Shown here in pieces: positions 11,292 to 23,412 of a stretch of 64,000 nt of DNA. Within the stretch, counting starts at the first letter, position 1. Each line of letters starts with the position of its first letter. Source of the stretch: Spizellomyces punctatus DAOM BR117 (lineage: Eukaryota; Chytridiomycota; Chytridiomycetes; Spizellomycetales; Spizellomycetaceae); contig NW_015971538.1 in assembly GCF_000182565.1 (NCBI RefSeq), positions 1,918,983 through 1,982,982 on the forward strand, read 5' to 3'. The notes below the pieces were generated by a model. That model saw only the letters and a program-made list of their open reading frames with translations. It was not told the DNA's origin and did no database searches. Made by a program: the position numbers and the translations under genes.

Positions 11292-14200
11292 CTACAACCA
11301 TAACCCACTAGACGGACCCCTCCGAACACCAGCCCGTCCCCGTCCCCTCCGACTCTGCACAGTCTCAAGTGTCCCATTCTCAACCTGATGCCGCAAAGCG
11401 GATAAAAGGGCTTGAGCGTCTTCATCCCATTGTATGGGCATATCGTCATCCGATTCTCCAGTTTCAACTTGGACTTGACCTTGTTGCTCAGAACCTGTTT
11501 CCTCAGATACAACTGTATTTTCACCAAACAAACACCACCCAACATCCTCCATATGGACAACTTCCCCCGCTTTTCGGACCTTACATGCACCACGTGGGCG
11601 ATAGCGTAACCCATAGACACGCTCTTCAAGTGTGCCTTGCATGAGGTATCGCCAGACGGTTGTGGGACGTGTTTGGCCGATTCGATGGATACGGTTAATC
11701 GCTAAAAACAAACAAAAGTTACATGACTGAAAATTTATCAAAAGTATAATGTATGATTGCCATACCTTGGGCTTCTAATTCAGGATACACGACAGGCTCA
11801 ACCAAAAACACATGGGCAGCACACGTCAGTGATAACCCCGCACTCTGACTCCTAGCATTCAATAACAAGACCTGAACGTTCGTTTCCCGGAAGCGTTGGA
11901 TGGCGTTCGGGGATTTTCCGAGGATCACGTAGGAGATGTTGTTGCGGGTTAGTCCTTGGGCAAGGATATCCAGGACTTGGTCCCATTGGGAAAAGACGAG
12001 GGAGGGGGTAGAGAGGTGTTTGAGGTGTCGGATGAGGGTGTCAAGTTTAGTGCCAAAGGAGCCTTTGAGGGGGATATTGGAGAGATGGGATAAGAGGGTG
12101 GTTGTTGCCTCGTCTGTCGTGTCGGAGAGGGTGTCGGTGGTTGTGGTGGTGGAAGAGGTGGGTGGAAGCGGTTGAAGGGAGACTGGGGTGGTTGTACCAG
12201 GCATAACGGGTTGATTACACATGGGACATTTCCGATGTCGGTGAATCCATCCTCGTACGCACTCTAGTAGTTTCCCAAAAAATTATTAACCACAATAAAA
12301 TGAAATAACCAAATATTTTCATACTTGCCTGCACAATAAATATGCCCACAAGGCGTCAAAACCCCTTCCCGAACACCCATTTTACAAATCGCACATTCCT
12401 GTTCACCCGTGTCACGTTGTAAATGCTCCAAATAGCGTTTTCGTCCTGCGAGCTGCGTGATTTGGGATGTAAGGTCTGCTTCCTCTGTTATGGTTTGATG
12501 GAGGGAGGCTTGTATGGACGGGGGTTCAGGAGGGGGGATGACGCCGTCAGAGATTTTTTGGAGTTGGCGGTAGTATGTGATGCGGAGGTTGAAGAGTTTG
12601 GCAAAGGCAGTGGATTCCCTAATGCGAAAAATTAAACGGCAAATGATCAATATATGGGTTTACGCAAGTGTGATTCCATCAGTGTGTGGATATGGGTTAA
12701 CACTTACTTTTGTAAGATACCAAGTTTGGCTACTTGGTCATCATACACGTTCGAGACGATATTGTGTGCCTCCTGGACCAACTGGACCTCAACCTCCGAC
12801 ACAATCCTCTGCCTCATACGACGCAGCTCGTTCACCAAATCCTTGAGCGAAACACACGAGGCCGGTAACAAGAACGGATCCAATTCGCTTCTTAAAGCTT
12901 TTTCTTGAGGGTTTTGGGACTCTCGGCCGCGCATGCCACCCATGGTTCGATGGCCCGTCAAGAGTTGGCGACGATCTTCAAGGGCGACCGTGTACCAGTT
13001 TTGGTAAACGTCAGCCGTAGATTGGAGGTCGATACCTTTTTGGTATTCGTCACCAGTGGGTGGGTCGATACGTTGAGACGGTTGACCCTGTTCCGTACTC
13101 CCATCGGATGCATCCTCAAGGGGAGCCGTGACGGCACCCCGAATCCAATCCCTCCATCCCCTCATCACCCCCCACTGCCCATCCAACCGCCTTACAATCT
13201 CTTGCACGCGCTCCATTACGTCCGCAGTGCAGATCCCACTGATGGGTACAGTCCCAACGACCATTCCCCCGCCTTCCTCCAACTTGCCCCACGTATTAGA
13301 CACGAACCGCTCCAACCGCGCGGTCATGACACGCACATCCTGTTCAACAGGCCCTAAAATGCATCGACGGATCTGTTCAGCGCGTTTATAGTACTCGGCT
13401 TCGCGGGGTTCGTCTTTAATGGAATGGTAAACAGAAGCGATAAAGTAGAGGATACGATGCTCGAGTTCTTGCCAGAGGTGTAGACGGGATGTAAGAGTAG
13501 ATTGCTCATCGATGAGGTCGTCGTGGAGGTCAGATGATCCGGTCAGGGAAGGGCTATCCTCGTCTGGCAGGTCAAACCCGTCATCGGCGTCGTGGGTCGT
13601 ATACCCCAATTCTTTCCGTCGGGCATCCACGGCGGCCAGTTCTTGTTGGATAGAGTTTATGGTGTGTTGGACATTGCCCAATACTGAATGGTAAATCTCG
13701 AGGGAAGTATCCGCTCCTTTTTCCCATCTACGAAAACACACAAGCCAGTTATGAACACTTTCTGAGCAAGACTTGTTCCTCATTCATTCGCAAACATACC
13801 CGGACTGCTTGGCAATAAACTCGTGCAATTGGGCCCTATAGATTCTCGTTACATAAAGCTGTCGTTCACACGTCAATAAATTCGATACGGCTTGTTTGAG
13901 CATGTGCTCAAGGACTTGTCCAATGGTCCGGAGCGTGCCGCCCAGCGCACGCCGATTCTGGGTGCCCACCTGTGGATGACAACTATGGATACAGTTTAAA
14001 CATCCCAGTTGTTTAAGTGTGTCAATTTCAACAATGTCTTTACTCACCACGCCTGTCTCAATTGAAGTAACCAACCCGTCAACCGAGTCTGCCTCATTTC
14101 TTCGGCCCGCTTCCCCGTGCCAAACCCAGGTGCCCGCACCTCCTCCATCATTCGCTCAACCAATTGATCATACCACGCCCGCTCAACCCGCGAAAACTCT

Positions 14201-16477
14201 AGCCGCACAATCCGCTCCGTCTGCGGCGGGATGGTGAGTTCAGACTTTACAAGGGATTTTAAATTTCGATGCATAAAGCGTTCCAGCGTCGCGTGGAAGA
14301 GGGGGTGGTTTTGGAGCTGCCACCACATGTGTGGGTAAGATGAAAGGGGTTGAATGTTGAGGAATTTGACAAGGCCGTAGAGGTCGGATGTACCGTTCTT
14401 GCCCATAGGTGTTCCTGTGACGGCCCATGGGTGGATGCACGTGAGGAGGCGGGCCATTTCTTTAGGAATATGCAAGTTTAGCGATACTGTTGGTAATTCA
14501 TTTTTCACATTTGCGTACCAGCTGCTTGCGAGACGGATGTTTTGACCATTTGAGCTTCATCCAGAACGACTATCAAGAACCTCAATTTTAGCGTTACAAA
14601 AAAAAAACAAAAACTCGTCACAAAAACGCTACCTCTCCACCAAATAAGCCGCACGAGGGGCGACAAGCGCCGCTTGTACTTTTTCGCATACCGTCTGGAC
14701 CGTCCAGGTTCGGGTTTTGCTGCATGTACTTCCCGCCTCAGCGAATCATATGATGTCAGCACGATATCGTACCTACTCAGTTCAGTGGGAGTGATGGGTT
14801 TGGCTGGGTCCGCTTCGTACACGAGACAAGTGAGCGAAGGGGCATGGCGGTGCGTTTCCGACATCCATTGTTCAATGATGACGGATGGCGCAATGATGAG
14901 TGTCCCAGAGGTTGGGATTGGATTAGAGATTTGATCCCGTTCCATTGCCTCCTCTGTCGGGGAATCATGAATACAGGAGCATTGTAACCGTAAGGTGGGG
15001 TAAGGGACTCACCGCAGGAAGGACACACATAGCGATCCAGTCGTCTTGCCCTCTTTTGCGTCAATCCGACGCATCGCCCGTGGTACCATTTATCGCACTC
15101 GTCACATCTGTGTACAAAAAAACAGAGCTGTTCAACCAGCAGTATGACTAAAAACGTGCAGACAAGAGGCGAATTACGCACGCTATCCAGAATTCAATTT
15201 TATCGCTCGGTGGTGCTTTGCACCATGTGCAGTAGTCATGGTCATTTGTGTCCGGTACAATTTGGCCGTTCTTACTAGTTTTGCCATTCCTGCGATTCCC
15301 GCCGTCTATGATGGTCCTATTCCTAGCTTGCTCCTTTACACCCTGCATGTCACTGCTCGAGACACGGTCCGCCAAGGCCCGTGCACGTTCGTGAAGAAGA
15401 ATCAAGGCCAGAACCATGACCGTCTTTCCCAGACCCATCTAATCACACGCAGTATGAGCATTCTCCTATTAAAAGAAGATGAACGAGTCGGATGAAACGC
15501 ACCTCGTCCGCTAAAATGCCACCCAAGACTTGTTGTTCATTTTCCAGCATGAACGGTTGATCCAGCGACACGGCACCCGTCAACCGATGCACAAAGAGCG
15601 TGTGTCCATGCTCTGTGGGGACGGTATAGGTCAAGAGCGGTGGATCGCGGATGGTGCGGGGTACGACACATCCATGAGCGTCCAATGTGACATGTTCTCT
15701 TGCTAGCATCCACCCAACGGCCCGTTTCTGGAATGGGAGGAGAGTTGGGACAAGAGTGGAAGGTTGGAGATGTGGAGTATCTGGAATGGGATAGACGGAC
15801 GGCACAATGGGTGCGTTCTGAATGTCCCCCTTGGGGACTGTGAGATATTGTGAATCACTCGAGTGATTTGGGTGCAGAAAAGAAAAGAGATGAATGAGCT
15901 CCACACATTGATTCCGCTTTTGCGAATCGAGTGCGTCTGCTTGGGACTGCAACAAGGCAGCATGGGTCAAATACACGCGGACAGTCAATATCCATTGCAA
16001 TTGTGGGTGTGGCGACTCTAGAGCATGCAGTGTCACGTTTCCTGCCAGCGTGCACAGGCGGCGTTGGTAGGCGGTGGAGAGGGCTCCCAACAGCGTTGGT
16101 CGGTCATGATCATGTGGTATGCGTTTATGCAATAGGATCGAGTCTTGATGATGAACTAGGAATGCGGTACCGTCCATGGACACTGTCACGTTGCATTGTG
16201 ATGAGGTTCCCTGTTGCTGGCGAGAGAGAGTGTCTTGAAAGAGTTGCCATGCACCTTGTGGTGAGCCTGGTGTCAGTGTGTGTGTGCAGTCAATGCGCAG
16301 TGATGCGCAATCCCAACCAGACTCGACGACCGAAAGACCCGACTGCGTATCCTTGTCGAGTGGCGGTGTGCTAACCACGTTTGCTTGCCAGACCAAACAC
16401 ACATGAGGAGGAGGAGGAGATGCTGAATAAGGAGTATAATTCCAATGCAAGAGATGAATGCTGCAATCCTCTTGCAT
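11292..16477 (-). CDS. SHPRH-like: SHPRH/IRC20-type SNF2 helicase and RING E3 ubiquitin ligase
   Basis: Eleven exons (16477-15503, 15438-15182, 15107-15013, 14953-14633, 14569-14519, 14459-14048, 13982-13800, 13727-12708, 12618-12329, 12263-11766, 11701-11292) give 1503 residues. The SNF2 N-lobe has [14 protein letters not shown] finger (CTWC ... CDECDKWYH ... CPSC) is inserted in it, as in SHPRH. The Walker B motif is LDEAQMV, then AAEMARLL, TGTPMGKN and RQACCHPQVGT. A long coiled region precedes a RING (CAIC ... CGHIYCAEC ... CPMC), then the helicase C lobe with QSAGLSL and NRIHRIGQT. The family acts in replication-coupled DNA damage tolerance by ubiquitinating PCNA or related targets. Intron 9 is GC-AG: only that donor restores the RING cysteine-histidine frame. 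Confidence 0.93.
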
Positions 16478-16656
16478 GAGTGTGCGTGTGAGTGTGAGAA
16501 AATAAAAAAAGAGTCATAATGCTGATCATGTAAGAAATGAAATGAAAATGCAGATCATGAGATCATAATGACATCATGTGTATCCCAATGGGTGGATGAT
16601 CTTGTCACTTTTGATGATGAAATAATCACAATTTTTTTACTTTTTGTTTCAGAAGC

Positions 16657-16693
<37 letters not shown>

Positions 16694-16992
16694 TTGACAA
16701 GGGAACAAAGAGAGGTAGGAGAAGAAGAGAAGAAGAAGAGAGAGCAACTAGTTTTCTCTCTCTCTCTCTTTCTATTCAAACACTCGAAAGAGTCTTTCCA
16801 CACACACACACACATTGTACTATTCTTCTTCTTCTTCTCTCTCTCTCTCTCTCTCTTATTGACACTCTCCAATCAACAGAGAGAGAGTTGATTTTATTCA
16901 TTTCTTCTTTCTTTCTCACACACACACACACACATACATACATACATATATACGGATTCTTTCTTTACTCCCTCCCTTACTCCCTCCCTCGC
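16478..16992. promoter_or_regulatory. Divergent promoter with GA, CT and CA microsatellites
   Basis: This 515-bp gap separates the SHPRH-like start (-) from the histidine kinase start (+). It holds a (GA)n run near 16662-16691, (CT)n runs near 16755-16770 and 16837-16856, (CA)n runs near 16801-16813 and 16918-16933, and CATA repeats. The purine/pyrimidine strand asymmetry is typical of core promoter tracts in compact genomes; any role here is inference. Confidence 0.55.
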
Positions 16993-19900
16993 ATGGACGC
17001 ACGCTCTCTTTTGTATATTATCGTCTCTCGTGAGGGTCATTTACTCTCAGTATCAGACGGTTTCTCTTTTTCAATTGATTGGGAATACACGGGGGAAGAA
17101 TTGGAGCATCTCTCTACTTTGGATTTGCCTCTCTGCGTATTCAAGACATTGGGGAATAGAAACTGTTACTTTTTGCAAAAGGTCTCTAGAGTATCTCTTG
17201 CACAACAGACGTCTGGTTACTGTATTCAGTATCAGGTAAAGAGTTGGAGGGAATTGGCAAGTTTCCCAGGAAAATATAAACAAACGCGTCTTCTGATTTT
17301 GGTTTGTTAGGACGTGACGGATCTCGTTTCCCAAATGAATCTTTCTCTCGTCGGCAATGTCGACAATGCCATCAAGGACATTGGAGAGAGTGTGGACAAG
17401 AGCCTGGTTAATGACATTAACGTCGCAGTCAGCATGAACCACGATCCAGGCGGCCCAGTCCAAACCCTGTCACTTTCAGGCCTCTCTCCCGGTGCATTGC
17501 CTATCGACAGAGACAACTTGACCCATCCATCCCTCTCAAAGCGATTGTTTTCGGAAAACCTCAGCAAAGGAGCGACAGAGATAAACAATGTCCAGAAGGC
17601 GAGAGAAGCTAACAGTGTCCATGGAGCAAAGGAGGCGCGAAAGGCCAACACGCCCAACACGTCCATTGAGGCAATGGAAATGATTTACAAGAGCACACAC
17701 TCTATCACCGGGGAACAGTATCTGGAACAGCTCGCCCGCCTCCTCACTCACCTCTTGCATGTGCGCCTTGCATTTGTCGGTTATTGCATCCCAAGCCAGC
17801 TGGTTCCCTCGTCCGCCATCGACTTGATGTCCGCCCTCACTCCCCCAGGAGACTTTCAGTCCGTTATGACAGGCTTGTCAAAGCAGGAGCAGCGTGGAGA
17901 AGACAAGCGGTTTCGCCTCATTACCCTTGTTAATAACAATGGGTCCGTGTGTGTAAACATTTTGTGAATTTGTTTATTTCTCATAACACTCAACAGCCCC
18001 CGCTCGCTTTCATAGTCAAGAGACTCTGGCTCCCAAAAATGTCGTGTCGGCGGAATTGGCCTCCCTCTTGCAAGCTCACGACACATTTACCCTGGACTCA
18101 TCCCGCCAATGGATCATCTCCGACCTCTTTGACTCCTTGGGTCCTGACCATGACAAGGACATGTACTTGATTGTTGCAAGTCTGCGCAACGCAGAGGGTG
18201 CACCCAGTGGATGCGTCGGTGTCATGTTGCCGGCTGCTTTGGACCCGTCTCAGAAAGACCTTGTGCAGGCCGTATTGGAAAGCGTTCGACCGCGTGCAGC
18301 GAGAGAGGTGGCTCAACTGGAAGAATTGGAGCAATTGAAAAAGGACAAGATGGCAGCAGAATTGGCCACAAAGAGCAAGTCCAACTTTTTGGCCAACATG
18401 AGGTAAAGGGAGACTTGGTTTCGAGATGCATAGTACCCATTCATTCATTCATGACTCTTGAATGTTGCATCAATAAACAGTCACGAAATCCGCACCCCCG
18501 TCTCTGCCATCATTGGCCTTACAGACATGATCCTTTGGGACAGCCGCGCCCTCTCGGACGAGAACAAGTCCCGCCTCGATCTCATCAACTCGTCCGGTGA
18601 ACACCTCTTGGCCGTCATCAACGGCGTCCTCGACCTTAGCAAAATTGGAGACCAAGACGTTAAATTCTGTTTCCAAAAGAATCCATTAAAGCTTCGGAAA
18701 TGCATTAAAGAAGCTGGTAAGTATCTTCAAGCCCTTCCCCCCTTTGCACAGGTATGGTTGTTTGGAGGGACACAAAACACACTACAAAATATGGATATCT
18801 GGATATTACGGTACTTTTGGTAGAACGCTTTTCTTTTGTGATTTGCAAAAAAAACCATGTTCACTGCGATGTGGTTTTTTTTTTACGTATTTGGTGGATT
18901 TTTACCAATGCGTCGATACAATGGATACTCACACGATTTATTTGATTACACATTAGTTCACCTCGCGGCCCTCTCCCCGGCAGCAGCAAAGAAAAAGATT
19001 CTCATCCTCGACGGTCAAAAGACGGATAACCCTGTCACTGTGGATGCAGGCGCACTCTTACCGGAAGGAGCGAAAATGGCGGATCTCGTTCGAGTAGGAA
19101 CACGGGAAAATTCATTGCCTTTTTACTTTAAAGTCGATAGTAATGTTCCCGAATGGATTTTGGGGGATGTGACGAGGATCCGACAGATTGTACTCAATCT
19201 GTTGACAAATGCGCTCAAGGTAAGGTTGTGAGCATCCTGTACGGTGCTTTATCGATTCTCACCACAATTTTGTTTTTTCTAGTTTACCGATCAAGGCAGT
19301 ATCACATTTACCGTCACACGCCTTGATGCCTCCGACACTGCAGAGCTCCCCGTCCCGCTCTTTGAAGGACAACACCATCCCCTGAAAAACGGGACCGCAT
19401 CCGTTAGTGGCGGTGTGGAAATCTCTCCCGTGCGCACGACCGACAACGCAGGCTCTACTGACACGAGTGTCACTCGTGCTGACGACGTTCCAACCGCGGG
19501 ACTGGGCAAGGCTGTCATTTTGTTTACGGTCGTTGACACGGGTATGTCCTTAACCCTTTGATTTACCATGGTCAGTGGAGGGAGCCTCGTGCTTACCATA
19601 TCCATTATCAGGATGCGGTATTCCTCGCGAAAAAATCAACAGGCTGTTTATGCCCTACTCGCAAATCGATAACCCAAACAACCGAGACTCGGCGGTTGGT
19701 ACTGGTCTAGGTAAGAAAAATAGTTCCTTACACTGGCCGATTTTATTTTGCAAAATCCCTCATCTCTGTTTCTATTTGAAAACAGGACTAGCCATCTCAT
19801 CACGCCTCGTCCAAATGATGGGCGGTCAAATATGGGTAGAATCCTCTGAATCCGTCGGTTCCAAATTCTCATTCTGCGTTCCCTTCCCGATTGTCGAACC

Positions 19901-20877
19901 TGCCGAAACCTCTGGCGGCTCAACATCTTCTTCTTCCCTTTCTGATACGGACCAAGACGCAACGACAACATCTTCCTCGTCAGAATCACCACGAACAAAA
20001 TCACCTGGACGACGCGCCGGTGCATCTCGACGGGCTCCAAGTCGAGAATCGCGGCATGCCCAACGCAATGCTAATCGGAGTGCCCAGGGGGATACCCATA
20101 GCGATGGCAACACTACGCAAAGAGGGACACAACATCACCGCTCGTCTAACCGCCGAGCCGGTCGTACCCCACGCGGAACAAACACTACCCGCAAATCGGC
20201 AAAATACACGAGCAGCATCGCCGAAATGTACCCTCTCTCCATCTTGGTTGCCGAGGACAATCCAAGTGAGTAAATGTACATACATGCGGTTACAAATAGA
20301 GCATAAAAGGCTCACCAAACTATTAAAGTAAATCAACAAATCGCTCTGAGCCTACTCCAAAAAATGGGATACGACGCCGACCTAGCGATTGACGGCGTTG
20401 ACGTGTTGGAAAAAGTGGATAACGGGAAACAATATGATCTTATCCTGTACGTTTGTTATTCCTATTTCTCTTTTTGCCTTTTTCTTCTCATTCATTATTT
20501 TTATATTTTTTTGTAGAATGGATCTCAGCATGCCACGCATGGGGGGCCTGGAAACCATGAACCAACTCGTCAAACGCTCCCATTCTGGATATTCACTCCC
20601 GATCGTGATTGCCTTGACTGCATCCGGAACGGAAGATGATTACGAAGCGTGTCAACAAGGTAAAAACTCTAAACATTTCCTATTTCAATATCATTACAAT
20701 GAAATTAATTTTGATTTTTTAGCGGGGATGCACGATTGGTTAAATAAACCATTTAAAGCCCTAGACCTCGAAACCAAAATCTCGACACATTTTTCCCATC
20801 TTTTGCATTCTTCTGCCAAGGCTGCTGAACCTACCCATCAACAACATCATTGTACCACCAAAAATTTGAAAAATTAA
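16993..20877 (+). CDS. Cytosolic hybrid histidine kinase (GAF-like, HisKA, HATPase, receiver)
   Basis: Eleven exons (16993-17235, 17311-17942, 18016-18402, 18481-18716, 18957-19219, 19283-19541, 19612-19710, 19786-20265, 20329-20446, 20517-20659, 20723-20877) give about 1004 residues. No membrane segment is visible. The first 400 residues include a GAF-like stretch and a coiled coil leading into SHEIRTP (phosphorylated His near 421). The ATPase has an N box (NLLTNALKFTD), the G1 box D-G-CGIP and the G2 box GTGLGLAIS. A basic Ser/Arg-rich linker leads to the receiver: AEDNPINQ, phospho-acceptor Asp near 908 in LILMDLSMP, and Lys in NKPF near 962. It should phosphorylate itself and pass phosphate to an HPt protein. 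The signal is unknown. The donor of intron 2 is ambiguous by a few bases. Confidence 0.9.
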
Positions 20878-21064
20878 AAAGTGTTTTATATTCTAGTTTT
20901 TTTAATATACATTTCTTTTTTTGGAGGAATGATTCGTATGTCAACGTATGCATCGAGTTTTGTTTTTTGTTTATTCATTGATTCACATTACATACTCGAT
21001 CCACCATACCACAATAACTTATAAAAACACACACAACTCTCCAAAAAACCATTATACTACCACC

Positions 21065-23188
21065 CTAAACCACTTGATCCATCTTTTGCATTCGTAATCT
21101 ATGACCCCTCGTTTGAACATGTACATCCCACTCCAACGACCCATTCAAAACCCGCGGCTTTCCATCCCGGTCGACACAAACTGGACATGTTTGTTTTTTC
21201 CATTGTGGGGTTTTGGAGTGGGTTGGGAGGAGGGTTGATGCGAGGGGTGTTAGGGTGTGTGGGGAGGGTGTCGGTTTGTTTTCGAGGAAATCTAATGGGG
21301 ATGTTTTAGTTGTATGAATGAATGTTTGTTTTTTGGGGTGTGGTTTTTTTTTCTTACCTTTAGCGATTTGGATTGCCGGATCTCGAATGGTTTGATTCCA
21401 CCCATCAAGACCTACCAAAACACAAATCAACACCCCACAAAAAAAGAAAAAAACGATTACCAAAAAAAAACTCACTTGACGCATCCAACAAAAAAAACTC
21501 AACACCCTCTACACCAAAACACCTTGTCGCAAGTTTATTTTTAATCCACGTTACTTGTCGACGAGCGTATTGCCTTGTTGCTCTTTTCATATTCTCTATA
21601 CCCTGCGCGCAAAGACTATCTACATCCGTATCCGCGCCAGGGGATTCAAGATGGGAAAAGTATGTGTCGAATTCCTTGAAACCTATGGAAAATTTCAATA
21701 TTAATGATAAATGTAAGAACAATCAAGGGGTGTTTACCAATGGCTTGTAATATCCCTCGTGTGTAATTATAAGGGGTGTGGTCTTGCGTGGGTGTACCAA
21801 TGACTTGGCCGGTAACGAGTTTTTTTCGCATGTCGAGTAATTCTGGGAATAAACCCAACTATAAACAAAAGGTTTTGAGAATTTTTTTGTTTCGGTAGAG
21901 ATATAAACTCCCAAGTTTGAAAATACTTTGATCATTTCGTCAACTCGTTTGTCGAGGCGGGGGTACAAGGCGGGTGGATCGGCGTAAAGCCAGAATATAC
22001 ATGTTTTGAATCTAGTAAGTTTTTGGTGGGTATGAATATAACCCTTCTTCTGTGTTGGTTCGTATGATTGGGACTGTACCTCAATGTATCCTTTGTTGAA
22101 GCTTGTTGTTCTGCGATCCATTCACTGTGGGGTTTTCCAGTGGTATAAAAAATCTAGTGTCGTGCAGTGTGAATTTCATTTCTCATCACTTGGGTATCGT
22201 GTGGATATGCGGGGGTACCTGAAGACTTCGTCGAAGTTTTCGGTCCTCATTAGGATGCCATCGCTCCGCCATAACTAAAACCCCATTAAAAACAATACCC
22301 CCAAAAAAAAGCACAACAGCAGAAAACCATACCAGGATCTACACAAGAAACCAACTCCGCCAATTCATTCGTCCCCACAAACTCTGCAATCTCTTTCATG
22401 GACCGCCGTTTAGGATCCGTAGCATCCAATGCCCGCGCCATCCGATCTGCCAATGGATGACTAGCAAGACTCTCATGTCGTATATCCGGTGCACTCAAAT
22501 CGGGTTCAGATGCAGAGGCAATGATACTTTCTCGCCATAAGAGGGATTGGATGTAGTAGTTTGTTCCACCGACGAGAATGGGTGTATGGCCTCTAGAATG
22601 GATTTGGGAAATCTTTTTGAAAAAAAGTGGGTAATAGAGTAAAAAGTGGAGTGAAAGTGTTTTTGTTTTTTTTTGTTACCACTTGCAGTGCGTCTCGTTG
22701 GAATTCGGAAACAGAGTACTCTCGACTGGGATCCACGAAATCCATTAAATGATGTGGAATACCATCTCGTTCTTCTGTTGTTGCTTTGTTGGTAGCGATA
22801 TCCAACCCTTTGTAAACCTTGAAAAAATAAACAAAAAACAAACATATATGCCAAAAAGGAAAAAAAGAAAATATATTTGAAAAGTGACGAGTATATGCAA
22901 AAACAGAAAAGCACACAATCTATGAATGCTCCCAACTATCAACATGTTTGGCTTTTTTTCATCCTCTAATAGAAAAGCCATTCCTTCCACTTCTTTGGGG
23001 GCGAGCGTCTTATCGGTTCAACATGAACATACCTGCATTGAATCCGCATTCACAACCTCTCCATTCAACGCTTTGGCCAACTCAATCCCCAACTGCGACT
23101 TTCCGACGCCCGTGGTACCCACCACGACCAGTAGCGGGTGGGTCATGCTGCGTAATGTATGAAAAGCATGTCGAGTGAAAGAGAGCAT
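21065..23188 (-). CDS. MOD5: tRNA dimethylallyltransferase (MOD5/MiaA family)
   Basis: Ten exons (23188-23033, 22817-22680, 22612-22333, 22274-22219, 22153-22080, 22011-21927, 21858-21738, 21682-21476, 21411-21358, 21291-21065) give 465 residues. Visible motifs are the P-loop [23 protein letters not shown], the substrate loop [35 protein letters not shown] and a C-terminal matrin-type zinc finger (CPVC ... H.....H), as in eukaryotic MOD5/TRIT1. The enzyme adds the isopentenyl group to A37 of tRNAs reading UNN codons. The first ATG gives a basic, Ser/Thr/His-containing extension that looks like a mitochondrial presequence. A second in-frame ATG at 23146 starts MTHPLL just before the P-loop, as expected for a cytosolic form. 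It is divergent from the KDM3-like gene, 224 bp away. Confidence 0.94.
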
Positions 23189-23412
23189 GCCCCCACCAAC
23201 AAAAAGCTGGATTTGCGATGGATGATCAAGTAAACAAATGTGGTTTGACAAATGCATTTGAATATGGGTGTGACGGATTGTGACGTGTCCTTTGAATGCG
23301 ATAAAGGTTCGTGGTGATCTGGAGTGTGCCTTTATTGGAATGTATGTGGTGTGTCCACTGCAGGGAGACGAACAACAAAAAGCAGAGACACATTAGCGAA
23401 TGCTACTAGAAA

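Noticed and set aside
5652-16477. Tandem duplication of SNF2 genes
   Set aside because: The two helicases belong to different groups (bromodomain Brahma type, and PHD/RING SHPRH type) and share only the helicase core.
16660-16940. Microsatellite tracts as a telomere or centromere repeat
   Set aside because: They are short mixed di- and tetranucleotide runs inside a promoter between two normal genes.
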